The notes under the pieces were generated by a model, which was given only the letters and a program-made list of their open reading frames with translations, was not told the origin of the DNA and did not search any database. A program made the translations under genes and the position numbers. From Skeletonema tropicum (taxonomy: Eukaryota; Bacillariophyta; Thalassiosirophyceae; Thalassiosirales; Thalassiosiraceae), in contig CM074130.1 of NCBI GenBank assembly GCA_037178625.1, positions 4,154,001-4,218,000 of the forward strand: DNA of 64,000 nucleotides, written 5' to 3'. This document shows positions 46,767-58,691 of this stretch, piece after piece. How positions within the stretch are numbered: the stretch's first letter is position 1; every line of letters starts with the position of its first letter.

Positions 46767-49700
46767 ATGAATTTCAAGATCGGTCTTCATACCATCTGCC
46801 TCGCTTTGGCAAGTAGCATCGTATCTGCGATTTATCCTTCCGGGCCGTGCATGAATGATGTATGGCAGAACACAGGAAACAGTGGCACTGCATTGAACTG
46901 CAACGCCAACGAAGTGTCCACTACTGTTTTGGGTGTCGATGGACCCACCTCGTGTATGAAAGGCGACATTATTGTCGTGAACGTTACCACTAGCATCTAC
47001 TTTCGGGCATCAAGATACGACTTTGCCATCTATACTTTGACCGATAATAGTGGTGCATCTGATCCTATTTTTGGTAGCGAGTGCGCAATTGATGTTCTGG
47101 GACAAACAGATGCTGATTTTGCGCCGGAAAACATCCAAAATCAAGACAGGGATGCATGCTTCGATGTGGTTGCCAACAGTGGATGGACACTAGAACAGTT
47201 CCAGTTTCAAGACAATCTACACGTGCCATGTGAGGGCGAACCTGGTAGGTTGAAATATATAGTAGATGCAACTGAAATTGACCAATACTTATCTAACATC
47301 ATGCTTCCCCTTTTGCAGGCACTACCACACAAACTGTGCATCTCCAAAACTGCTTCAGCTGGCGCAGCAATGGTCAAAATGAAGTGTGTTCTGAGGAACA
47401 CACGCCCTACCCTGGCTCTGCATCTAAGTGCGATTGTGCATCGATGGACCTCGGCATCTTAATTTATGAAGAATCAGTGCCAAGCACCAAGCCCAGTATT
47501 TCTCCCTCTGAAACGGTTTATCCGAGCAGTGTGCCTACTTTAGCACCGTCATCCAGCTCTTACCCGTCCAGCTTACCATCATTGCTTCCTTCTTCTAGTA
47601 CCTCTCCGAGCAACAAGCCAAGTTTGTTTCCAACCATCTCAACGATGCCAAGTAGTGTGCCAAGTTTGGCTCCGTCGACTAGCTCAAATCCGAGCAGCTT
47701 GCCTTCTTTGGAGCCTTCAACATCAAATCAGCCTACATATCAACCAACTTCTAATCCATCAACCTCAAAGCAACCCAGTGTCGAGCCAACATCTTCACCG
47801 TCGTCAAGTACAAGTCCGTCTGTATCTCCTACATCTGCGCCGTCAATCAGTCAACAACCAACGCATCAACCAAGCACTGCTCCATCTGTATCGTCCTTTC
47901 CCACCGGTGTGCCATCCCTTGCACCTTCAACTAGCTCTGTGCCATCGTCTGAGCCAAGCTCGTCTCCTTCGGTATCAAGTCAACCATCTATGGAGCCAAG
48001 CTCATCTCCATCCATCTCAACAGCACCTAGCTCGGAACCGTCTCTGAATCCTACGATATCGAGCAAGCCTTCGTCTATGCCAAGTTTGTCTCCTTCAACC
48101 TCAACACGGCCTTCGTCTGCGCCGAGTGCATCTCCGTCTATCTCGGCAGCACCCAGCTTAGAACCATCTCTAGGTCCAACTTCATCAAGCAAGCCTTCGT
48201 CTGGGCCGAGCTCGTCTCCTTCGATCTCTGCACAGCCCTCGCCTGAGCCGAGTGCATCGCCCTCAGTGTCAGAACAGCCATCTTCCGGACCAAGCTCGTC
48301 TCCATCCATCTCGGCAGCACCCAGCTCTGAGCCGTCTCTGAATCCTACAATATCAAGCAAGCCTTCGTCTTTGCCAACTTCATCTCCCTCTGTGTCAAGC
48401 CGGCCTTCGTCTGCGCCTAGCTCATCTCCGTCCATCTCGACATCACCTAGCTCAGAGCCGTCTTTGAATCCTACGTTGTCAAGTAAGCCTTCGTCTGGGC
48501 CGAGCTCATCTCCATCTATCTCTGTGCAGCCCTCGCCTGAGCCGAGTGCATCACCTTCTGATTCAACAGCACCTAGCTCAGAGCCTTCTATTGGCCCAAC
48601 TCTATCAAGCAAGCCTTCGTCTGAGCCAAGCTCATCTCCCTCGACCTCAGCACGGCCCTCATCGGCGCCGAGTGTATCTCCGTCCATCTCTGCAGCACCT
48701 AGCTCAGAGCCGTCTTTGAATCCTACGCTATCAAGTAAGCCTTCGTCTGGGCCGAGCTCATCTCCGTCAATCTCTGCACAGCCATCTACGGAGCCGAGCT
48801 TGAATCCTTCGACCTCTTCGCACCCATCTGCGGAGCCAAGCTTGTCGCCCTCGGAGTCAACTGCTCCATCATATCATCCAACATTGAGTCCATCAGCTTC
48901 ACCGTCAAATGATCCGACATCAGTGTCAGGTGTGGGTGGCACCGTATGGGATGATTTGAATGGAGATGGATTGATTGATAGCGGCGAGGTCATGTTACAA
49001 AACATCGAAGTTACCCTTCTTGATGAGGGAGGAAATTTTGTCATGACAACTACTTCTGCTTCAGACGGTAGTTACTTCTTCTCGAGTGTTTTGCCTAGTA
49101 CCTACTCTATCAAGGTTGCTTCAGGCATAGAATATACATTCAGCCCCGTTGTGAACGGTGGCAATCAGATTATACAAAGTGGTAGCGAGCAAGGTATATC
49201 TAATCCCATCACGCTGACTGGAGGAGAAGAAAAAGATAACATGCATGCCGGTTTGTACAAGCCTATCACGATAGGAAACAAGGTATGGAATGATCTCAAT
49301 GGAAACGGAATTCAAGAGATAGGTGAGCTTGGCGTCCCAGGTGTGGAAGTTGCTTTAATTGACTACAGCGGAGCCGTAGTTGAAACCACCGAGACAGACG
49401 CAGAAGGTTATTACAGGTTCACAGGACTGCCTCCAGGAAAATATCGAGTTGAATTCCAGCTTCCATCGGGCTACTCTTTTACTCAATCGGCAGAAGTACT
49501 GGGTGACATTCAGTTAGATGGTTTGTCATTAGCTAGCGCAGATGGAAGTTTCCATTTGGTAGATGTAACGAGTGATGCCAATGTTGACACAGGCAAAACT
49601 GAGCAAGTCGATATTATATCTGGGGACGTCAACCTCTCTCTAGATGCAGGTATCTACATTCCTGCTAAAATTATTGGCTTCGTCTGGCACGATCTCAATG

Positions 49701-51916
49701 CCAATGGTATCAAAGAACAAGGCGAGGAAGGAATTGAGGGTGCCGTCGTAGCTTTATTCAATGATGCGTCAGTCTCATTAGGTGTTGCTGTATCAGATGC
49801 GACTGGAAAATATCTCTTCGATGGCCTACAGCCTGGCAGATACTACGGCTTCTTTGAAGCTCCAACTCAAGAATACTTCATGAGCCCGACAGGACAAGGG
49901 AGCTCGGACATCGATAGCGACTTCGATCCTGAATCAAAGACAAATTCCTTGGTTGCTCTCTCGTCAGGAGAAGAGAATGTGTCTGCCTTTGATGCAGGAT
50001 TATACTTACTCGCATCTGTAGGTGACTTCATTTGGCTTGACTCGGCAGCAGACGGTATCCAAGGGGAAGATGAAATTGGCTTCCCGTTTCCTCTCACCAT
50101 CAATCTTTACAACGTGCACAATGAACTTCAGGCATCTACCATCTCAAACGAGACTGGAGCCTACTTGTTCGAGGAGCTGATACCCGGCTACTATGAAATC
50201 GAATTCATCGTGGAGGAGGGAGATATTCTGAGCCCTCCATTTCGTGGCAATGATGAAGAACTCGACAGTAACGTTGATCCAGCCACACAGCGGGCTCAAG
50301 TAACGCTTGTTTCCGGTGAAGATAACTTCAGTATCGACGCGGGAATCATTGCCGACGCACCATACTACCCCGACTGGACTTGGGATGTACAAGTGTGTAC
50401 AAATGATGGTTTTGATCCAGAATGGATGACTAGTAACAATGAAGGAGAGCAAATATACCTTTACAGAAATAAGGAGGAGTGTTGCGAAAATCACTTTTGG
50501 TGGCGCATGGTGCAGTGCATGGCAAATGAAGAATACAAATTCTATCGAAATGGAGAGATCTGTGATAGCAAGCTAGAGTTCGAAGACTGGGAGATGAACA
50601 GTCCTGCTGATTGGACTGATACAAAGCTCTTTGATACTCTCGACGAATGTTGCGCCAATCTGTTCTCCTACGATTACTCGGGATGCATGGAACGTTCTCC
50701 CGTCATGTTCAAGTTCGACTTCTGCTTTGATATCGGCTCTCTGCTGCCTCCCATTGACTGCCAGACCGCTGACATCTACGCAAACGTTCTTGAAGATGCG
50801 ATAAATATCGGGCTTGGCGAGGGGTCTGATGCTAACATAACTCGTGTTGGTGATGCTTCACTGACCAAAGTCGATGGATCTACTCAATGTGGAGGTTCGT
50901 TAGAAGGTCAAGACTTCATCAACGATTTGACAGGCACGATAGGCCAGCCCGATTTGACAGATCTACCTGATTCAACAACTGTTTGCGGTGTTGTCACGAC
51001 TGAAAGTTACGATTGCACTGAAGATGAATGCTTAAACGCCATTTACCAAAGCATCATCGGCAACTTGAGCGTATACCTTGATAATGGATCATTTACTACG
51101 AACCTTAATTCCCTCGCCACCACAAGGCTCCCTCCGGTGGAAGAACTGCAGGTAGTAGATGGCGTTACGGGATCTTTGAGCACGTACAATCTATTGCTAC
51201 CAAGTACCATCTCAAGTCAATTGGGAGACCTGAAGTACTTCAAAGATACTGACAGTTGCGGACAAAAGACGGCATTCGCTTCGTGGGAAACAAAATATGA
51301 CACGCTACTCGATTGCTGTTCTGCGAACTTTAACTGGCAGCTTGAGCTATGCTGTGCACAAGGTGGGGGATGCGGAACGAATCCTAACACTAGCACGACC
51401 ACGTCCACGTCCACAATCCCTGTGACGACAACAAGTTCTACCGTGCAATCTACAACTACGACTGAGACAACGACTGAGAACCCTGTAACAACCACTACTA
51501 CGTCTACAACTGAAAGCCCTGTAACAACCGATGTGACGACAACGACAACATTGCCCCCCGTGCTTCGATACTTCGCTGATCAAAGTTTTGGAGCTGAAAA
51601 GCTGTGTGACTTTAAGCCACTCTCGGAGTTTGAATCTTGGGAGGAACCACATGGTTCGCTTAAAGCCTGCTGCACGGACAAGTGGTCGTGGAATTATGCC
51701 AAGTGTTGCGCTGGTGAAGGGTTGGGAGGCTGCGGCGACCCTCCACCCACGGTGAGGTATTATCCGACGTGGGAGTATGGTAAATTATGCCAAAGCAAAA
51801 CTTCTTTCGAGGGATGGGAACAAACTTATGATACGTTGAAAGAATGTTGCAGCTCGAGCTTCGGTTACGCTCATGAAGCGTGCTGCCAATCGGATGGAAT
51901 GGGTGGGTGCCTATGA
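46767..51916 (+). CDS. 1691-aa extracellular protein: Ser/Pro array, SdrD-B domains, Cys modules
   Basis: Exons are 46767-47244 and 47319-51916 (74-bp GTAGGT...TTTGCAG intron), giving 1691 aa. A signal peptide (CLALASSIVSA) precedes a Cys-containing N-terminal domain (to about 205). Residues about 213-695 are a long P-S-x-x-P-S array (units like SSKPSSGPSSSPS). Four SdrD-B/Cna-B-like domains follow (about 697-1173), each starting with a Ca-type loop: 'DDLNGDGLIDSGE', 'NDLNGNGIQEIGE', 'HDLNANGIKEQGE', 'LDSAADGIQGEDE'. The C-terminus has five W/CC modules (motifs ECCENHFWW, ECCANLFSY, DCCSANFNW, ACCTDKWSW, ECCSSSFGY) and a Thr-rich linker. SdrD-B domains are best known from bacterial surface adhesins. 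A cell-wall or adhesive role is inferred. Confidence 0.88.
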
Positions 51917-52022
51917 GCGAAATTAGATGACATAAATACTATTTTACCATGATATTACGATTTGACTTCTTCACCAACGACGTACTCGGTAAAAATGTTC
52001 AATTATGCAATTACGATCTTCA

Positions 52023-54234
52023 TTATGCGACCTTTTGTTTCTTTGATACTGGTTCATCTTCAGACTCTTTCGTTTGCCCGGGAAACCAGCTGAGTGGCTT
52101 CAATTGCTCTTCCTCTTCTTTCATCGTATCATCCTCTTCAACGTCCAAACCTTCCAACGCCATTGCGTCAATCAGCTTGTCCTTCACCTTTTTCAACTTT
52201 TCCAAAATGATATCCATTCCTTCACCGCTCCCATCGTCACAGCCAAATGCTCTCGCCGCATCTAACGATCCAAACGAGCACCGTGACTGCAATAATAAAT
52301 GGAGACATTGCAAACGCGCCTTGCGTTGCTGTAATATCGCCTCCCTGTAATTCTGAAGAGATGTTCGTGCGTAATCTAGATCAATATCGAGGATCTCATC
52401 GGGCAGATTTGATAGTTGTTCCGTAGATAAGAGTTCCTCAATAGATGTTGTTGTCCCCTCATCTCCTCCTTCTTCCTGTTGCTTTGCATAAATGGTGCTG
52501 CATGCCTGTTCCACCTCTGCGGGCACACTGCCTAGAGCCGAGGAGAGGTTCATTGCAGCGTCACTTCCGAGATCTGTAAAAAATTGGGAATGACGCGAGT
52601 AGAGAAGGAAAAGGTCAAATGTGTCAGTATCATATATGAAAGTTCCATCAAACTAGTTACTGTCACTGTCAAACCAATACAACAACAACATGGCCTCAGT
52701 AGGAAGGCAACAGTTGATTTATATCGTCATTCAAGTTGGATAATCCCACTTTCTGAAGACACATAAAACTGTATTCATCATTAGCCAGCAGTCATTTCTC
52801 TCAATTAATATATATATATCCGACATATCACACGCATCACACATCTTAAAGCAGGTGCAAATCAAATACAAAATGGCCTCAGTAGGAAGGCAACAGTTGA
52901 TTTACATCGTCATTCAGGTTGGAAAATTCCACCGTTCTCTGAAGACACATTAAAACTGTATTCATCATTAGCCAATCTTCCTTCTCTTCAATACATTTCT
53001 CTCTCTTTCTCCATTTCTGCATCAAACACACAAACAACAAAACACAAACACACACAAGACTACATATATACAAAAACTAAAAAAACAAGAAAGACGTACC
53101 ACGAGCAATCTGCAAAGACGCAATAACCTTGGAAGCTTCCAAAAATTTCGTCGGTTCCACTTCCGCCTCTTCGACACCCTCTGCATCAAAATCAATTTCG
53201 ATGTTACTAGTGCTACTGGTGGTCACGCTTGTGATACTGTCACGTTTGGGGGATTGGTTTGTTTGGGTTGGACCATCTTGTGATTCTTCCTTGTTCTTGT
53301 TGTTGTTGTCGTCTGCAGGTAGAGCTGTAGTGGTGGAAGGGGGGATTGATTCGATAGTTGTTGTTGCATCTTCCTTCTTGGTTGTTGTATCTTTTTCTAT
53401 TTCTTTGCTTGTACCATTGTTTTGTAATGAACCATTATCAGTATTATTGGAATCATCCATAATTTCTTCTTTGGTCAATGACGTTGATTGACGTGACTGT
53501 GCCCCTTCCTCCAATGATAATGATTGTTCTCCCTCCTTTCCCTCCACATTATCCATCGGTGCATCATCATTCATTATCGTTGCAGAATTATTTGTCTGTA
53601 CCTCCGTCGAAGATGCCCTATTATCTTTCATTATAGAATCATTACTCTCCCCCTCCACTTCCTTCTTTTTATTCGTATTATTGGCATTATTGGCATTATT
53701 CGCAGCAGCTGCTGCTGAAGCATCCAACAAAGCCCTCCCCCAAGCCTTCTTATACCCCTCCCAAACCGTTGGTCCATCAAACACGGCATAGTCCTTCCAC
53801 TGATCAATCATTTCCTTGACTTGTGCGATGATACTGTTGTTCCGAAGAAGAAGTAGTGGCCGCCAATGCTTGCAAGAGTGGAATTAAAGCAACATCTGCC
53901 AATATGGAACGAAGCTGTGCTGATTTTTGGAATGTATCGGAATCATCTTTCCCTTCGATGAATACTTGATGTAATATCCTGTAGTAGTAGCATGAGACGT
54001 GAGGATGATGGATCTTCTTGACCATCAGTAGTAGTGGCAGTAGTAGAATTGTTGACAGCGAGTAACATCCCCTCGGCCATCCCCTGTGCCTTTTTTCCGA
54101 TTGAATACCATCCAGTTGGCGAGGGTTTGTCGTGATTCGAGGGAGGTGTTGGAGTGGAGGGTGCGGAGTTTGTCGAGGAGTTTGCGGGCGTACAGGGAGG
54201 GGTTTTTTTTGGTGGACGACGACGACGACATCAT
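52023..54234 (-). CDS. RPRD-type CTD-interaction-domain protein, frameshifted
   Basis: From the ATG at 54234 the protein starts 'LYARKLLDKLRTLHSN' and 'TLANWMVFNRKK', matching the first helices of a CID domain that binds the RNA polymerase II tail. The remaining CID helices ('GMAEGMLLAVNN', 'YYYRILHQVFIEGKDD', 'IAQVKEMIDQWKDYAVFDG') occur in other frames, implying three indels between about 54090 and 53830 whose net effect is zero. An acidic Asn/Thr/Ser linker follows. A 526-bp intron (53099-52574, GTACGT...TTTACAG) joins to a C-terminal coiled-coil part ('LQNYREAILQQRKARLQCL'), as in RPRD1/Rtt103-like proteins. Such proteins regulate transcription termination. Sequencing error or pseudogene both fit the frameshifts. 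Confidence 0.65.
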
Positions 54235-54504
54235 ATTGTGGTGGTGATGAGTCCTCTAATGCGAAAGATAGTTATAATACAGTCTTGAGAGAGGCGCTGC
54301 TGGGCTTGCTTGATGATGTACTTGACAGTGTTAGTATTACTCAGTAGTGATGGCTGGCTGGGTCCGTCGGTGCTGGGTGTTAGTTGGGTGCTGGATAATA
54401 ATGGACGATAAAAAATCAAAAGTTCATGAAGTCTGTCGAGTTTTTGAAGATGCTTCTCTTTAGCTAAGGATGTTCAACCTAAACTAAATCACCAGACTCT
54501 GTAA
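54235..54504. other. Upstream of the CID gene
   Basis: Non-coding spacer between the CID gene start and the Harbinger-type element. Nothing specific seen. Confidence 0.3.
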
Positions 54505-55973
54505 GACCCGTTCTGTCAATCCGATTTCGCGCGTATTTTGAGGCGGATTTCAAGGCCGATTTCGGCTTCCCGCCATTTGAAATCCGCGTATTTTGCTCTC
54601 ATTGACAGAACGAAATCCACCTGTGCTTGCGTATTTTATGAGCCGCCGCACCACCCGCCACCAGCCATCACCCGCCACTGACGCCCGCCTCCTACTACCT
54701 ACCCTACTACCCTATTGACCATGAAGTACAACATAGTAGAACACCTTCAACACCGGCAACCACATGTCTTTCAAACCCAAAATATCGTTCCTAAACCCAT
54801 TTTAAACGTAGAATCGAATGGTGGCATCGCTTTGTACCGATATTAAGTGTGTGACGACGTATTGGTCATTAAATAGAGCGTTTCCGTATTTCGACTGAGC
54901 GTCGACGGTCAATGAGGGTCAATCATTCCATATTATCGCCCATTCCATGGAATATAACCCTTCCATTTCCTTCATATAACTAAACTATGGGAGTGTTGAA
55001 TGTTATTGGTGAGGAGCAATCCATATCACTCGCATTATCAAGCTACTGAAGGAACAAATCGATCAGGATAACATCACTCATTTCAACTATAATGAGCTAA
55101 TATTCTTAGTATGTAGATGCAGGGCACCAATCTGTTGTTCCCCCTCATTCTCAATAGTTTAATAAAAATAATTCTGCTCAATACATTGTGTCTTTCAATT
55201 ATATTGCCTCATGGGGGAGCTGCTATAATAGCCTCATTAACCTCCCAACAGGTGATGTGGGTTGTACATTTAACTCTAACTCTGTAGACGAAATTTATGG
55301 ATAGCCAAGCTAGGCGGCAAACCAAAGATTATTATTGTGTAATCATTGGGGAGGGATGTACCTAGATCAGAGCAGCGTAACACAATTAAACATAATGATA
55401 ACACCGTCGGCGGCACGGGCCGAGCGGACTTATTCGGTCCTGATATCGCATCAAACGACACCATAGGGCCACCCAATAAAGTCACCACGTTGAGGATATC
55501 TTCCCTAGGTATTATAACACGAAATAACATTATTTCTTGCGTTATCCGCCAAACATTTAATGCACAAATAATGACATGCAGCGATCGACATCATCATTTC
55601 TCGACACAACAAACTATATCTTATAGAATACGCTGCCTACAACGCCGACCGGCGGCTCTAACGGAAGCTCATAACATGCGCCAACTTATAGCGGCCGGAT
55701 TTTGTGGTGGCTGGTTGGACAGGGGTGTATAAGTGACATAATGGGAGGGCATAGGGGGGTGTTGTTTTCATCTTGCGTGGAAGATGTTGGCGGGCTCAAA
55801 TCGGCTCGAAATAGATACGCTCGAAATACGTGAAAAACCTCAAAAAAAGCAGGGCCGATTTCAAGAGGTTTTTGACGTATTTTAGGGGTGGCGGATTTCA
55901 GATGTGGCGGGAAGCAAAATCGGCCTCAAAATCGGCTCGAAATACGCGCGAAATATCATTGACAGAACGGGTC
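54505..55973. mobile_element. Harbinger-type non-autonomous element, TAA target duplication
   Basis: 1469 bp with inverted termini GACCCGTTCTGTCAAT / ATTGACAGAACGGGTC and imperfect extension of about 100 bp ('atttcgcgcgtattt', 'cttcccgcca', 'gaaatccgc'). TAA flanks both ends (54502-54504 and 55974-55976), as expected for PIF/Harbinger. The interior has only a 128-codon frame without DDE or Myb features, so it depends on a transposase elsewhere. Confidence 0.75.
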
Positions 55974-56214
55974 TAAGTTGAACTAATTATCAATAGAATC
56001 CATCAAAAAGAAGTTCAGGCTGTACCTATTAGATTCTGCCTCCCACGCAATTGTTTCTTCTACTTTCACCTCGACGCGTCACTCACCTTCCATTCAATTC
56101 AATCGATTACTTGTTCTTTTGACTTGAAGGGTTCAAAGGACACTGCAACCAAGCTAGAGTGGTCATCGCCAAGACACTTCACTGTACAGCCATAGAATAG
56201 TCCGCCTACGCAAA

Positions 56215-57673
56215 ATGATGATGCATTATCCACACGTAGAAGAAAAGAAGGATGACTACGATGATGAAGTCATCGCTTCATCGACCACCACCATCAAAAC
56301 ATACAACGATATCACCACAACAAGTACACCATCATCATCTTCCTCTAACCAGAAGAGCTGCAACAACGAAGCAACAAGAAGCAATAGCAATAATTGCCGT
56401 CCTCTTCTTCTACTACTTTGTGCAACTGGCATCACCTCTTGTTACCTCTGGTATGGGACTGTTCAAGAACATCTCTTTCAATTAGATAATGCCATCAGCA
56501 AAGGTGATGGTGATGATGATGACAATCAGCAGCAGAGCATTACATTATTCTTATTGGCAACAGGTACATTCTCGTCATGTTTACTTGCATTGATTTGGAT
56601 TGTGATTGGACCGCTACTTTTGGCACATTCGACCATCAAGAGTAGTGCCACCAGTAACATGCCACAACAACAAGAACATGTGGAACAACAAGATGATGAT
56701 GATAATGGACGACTGAATCATCCATTGCTTGCATTGACATCAATTACATACCTCTCTGCCATGGCGGCATCGAATGAATCGCTGCATTACGTATCCTACC
56801 CAACTTGTGTGTTGGCAAAGAGCTCGAAATTGATCCCAACCATGGTGGTGGGGTGGCTTGTGGACAAATATAGAAGTTATTGGCAGAGAGGCATACCAAG
56901 CAGCAACAACAACAACAACAACAACAGTAGTAAATCATCAACTCACCACAAAGGCATCAATGGGATGGAATGGCTTGGCGCAGCTTTAATCACAATTGGG
57001 ATATTATCCTTTCAATACATTCAATTACAAAAGCAATCATCATCGAATAACAGCAGTAGTCATCATCATCCAAATTGATACACAAGAGAAAGGAGATTCA
57101 CCCTACGGACTAGCATTATTGGGATTAAGTCTATTCATGGATGGGTTATTGGGTGCCTGTCAAAGTACATTAAAGCAAAGAACACAACATCATCCTCACT
57201 CCAAATCAACAACAATCTTTCGACCGCCAAGTGCCATGGAGACCATGTTATACATCAACCTGTATGCAACTTTGATTCTTATTCCGTGTTCTTATTACGC
57301 TGGTCAATTCCAACAGGGTATGAGTATGATATTTCCTAGTGCTGTAGACAGTGCTGCCAATACACCACAAGCCCATCATCATCACACCACGTCCAAATTG
57401 TTACTACAGCTCAATCTATCCGCGTCACTGGGACAAGTATTCATCTTTCTTACCATCCACCACTTTTCTCCATTGACATGTACGACGGTAACAACAACAC
57501 GAAAGTTCTTTACAATATTGCTAAGTGTGTATAAGTTTGGCCATGTATTGGATGTTTGGCAGTGGTGTAGTGTTGGATTGGTATTTGGTGGGTTGTATTT
57601 GGAGATTGTGGCAAAGTTTATTGGAGAGAAGGGTGATGATGATGATGATGACAAGAAAGAAAAGGAAGATTAA
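56215..57673 (+). CDS. Nucleotide-sugar transporter, SLC35B1/HUT1 (UAA) type, frameshifted
   Basis: Two overlapping frames (56215-57078 and about 57060-57673) form one transporter. A Ser/Thr/Asn N-terminal tail is followed by membrane helices near residues 62-80 and 106-130. The conserved 'NESLHYVSYPTCVLAKSSKLIPTMVVG' region then follows, with 'GAALITIGIL' after it. After the shift come 'GLALLGLSLFMDGLLGACQ' and 'FFTILLSVYKFGHVLDVWQWCSVGLVFGGLYLEI', closing with an acidic/Lys tail suggestive of ER retention. The shift falls in a low-complexity cytosolic loop near 57060-57075 (catcatcatcc), so a one-base sequence error is likely. Family role: antiport of UDP-sugars into ER/Golgi. Confidence 0.8.
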
Positions 57674-57690
57674 TCTGTAAAGAAAAGGAA

Positions 57691-58048
57691 GAATACTCTG
57701 TGTAACGTCAGTAAAAGTAAAGCCTTGACGACGCTGGCTAAAGGAACGCAGTAAATAGAATTAGGAAGAATACTCTGTGTAACGTCAGTAAAGCCTTGAT
57801 GACGCTGGCTAGAGGAACGCAGTAAATAGAATTAGTAAGAATACTCTGTGTAACGTCAGTAAAGCCTTGATGACGCTGGCTAAAGGAACGCAGTAAATAG
57901 AATTAGTAAGAATACTCTGTGTAACGTCAGTAAAGCCTTGATGACGCTGGCTAAAGGAACGCAGTAAATAGAATTAGTAAGAATACTCTGTGTAACGTCA
58001 GTAAAGCCTTGATGACGCTGGCTAGAGGGACGCAGTAAATAGAATTTG
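57691..58048. repeat. 71-bp tandem array downstream of the transporter
   Basis: Five copies start at 57691, 57768, 57839, 57910 and 57981 ('gaatactctgtgtaacg'). Period is 71 bp except the first unit (77 bp, an extra 'aagtaa'). The array begins 18 bp after the transporter stop, so it lies in the 3' UTR. Each unit contains 'gtaacgtcagtaaagcc'. No spacers: not a CRISPR. Confidence 0.92.
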
Positions 58049-58691
58049 TTGTCGTTTGACTTGAACTTCAAGAGGGCAGGTAGCTCATCTTGGTCTGGAC
58101 ATGAAGTATTTTGATCGATCGTGCATAAGGAGTATCTTATGCTGTATAGTGTCGAGCCTTCCTCAAGCAGAGCCTATAAATGCAAGCAATAAAGAAGAAC
58201 ATTATTCATGAGCTGGATTCTTTGAAGCTTGTGCGTGGCAGGATCATTGAGTAGATACTGCATCAGCCTATATTATGCGGTGCCTCGGTTTTCATATGGT
58301 GCATCCTACGATACTTTTATCTCCCCCATTGTTATCCCTACTGATGTCATTCCCGCCACTTTTTTCGATTTGAATTCAAAAGAAAAAAGATGAAAGATGC
58401 ATGGAGTCGACATTCCACATGCACCCGTCGCATTGATGTTATTCGCAACAGCATAAAGCAATGTCATGATAATATCGTAAACAGTCTACTTATCACCTAC
58501 TGAAGCTTCTTCGTCTTCTGCTCTCGCTGTTCTCCACGCGCGATCATTCTTCTCTGAGGTTTACTAATACCAAGTAATATCTTGCCGTCCGTATCGCTTC
58601 GATACACCTCAATCGATAAATATACCTCACTAGCATTTTGGGAATGGTACACTCACTCACCTGGAAATTACTATCCAACAAATTCAAAACG
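58049..58691. other. Spacer before the BRCT gene
   Basis: No gene or repeat recognised. Contains the promoter of the following gene. Confidence 0.35.

Noticed and set aside
47980..48687. 235-codon minus-strand frame opposite the Ser/Pro array
   Set aside because: Shadow of the repeat: regular codons on one strand give an open Asp/Glu/Gly frame on the other.
55346..55732. 128-codon frame in the Harbinger-type element as transposase
   Set aside because: Far too short and without DDE or Myb-like motifs; overlapped by an opposite frame.
57691..58048. CRISPR array
   Set aside because: Units are directly tandem, 71 bp, without unique spacers, in a eukaryotic 3' flank.
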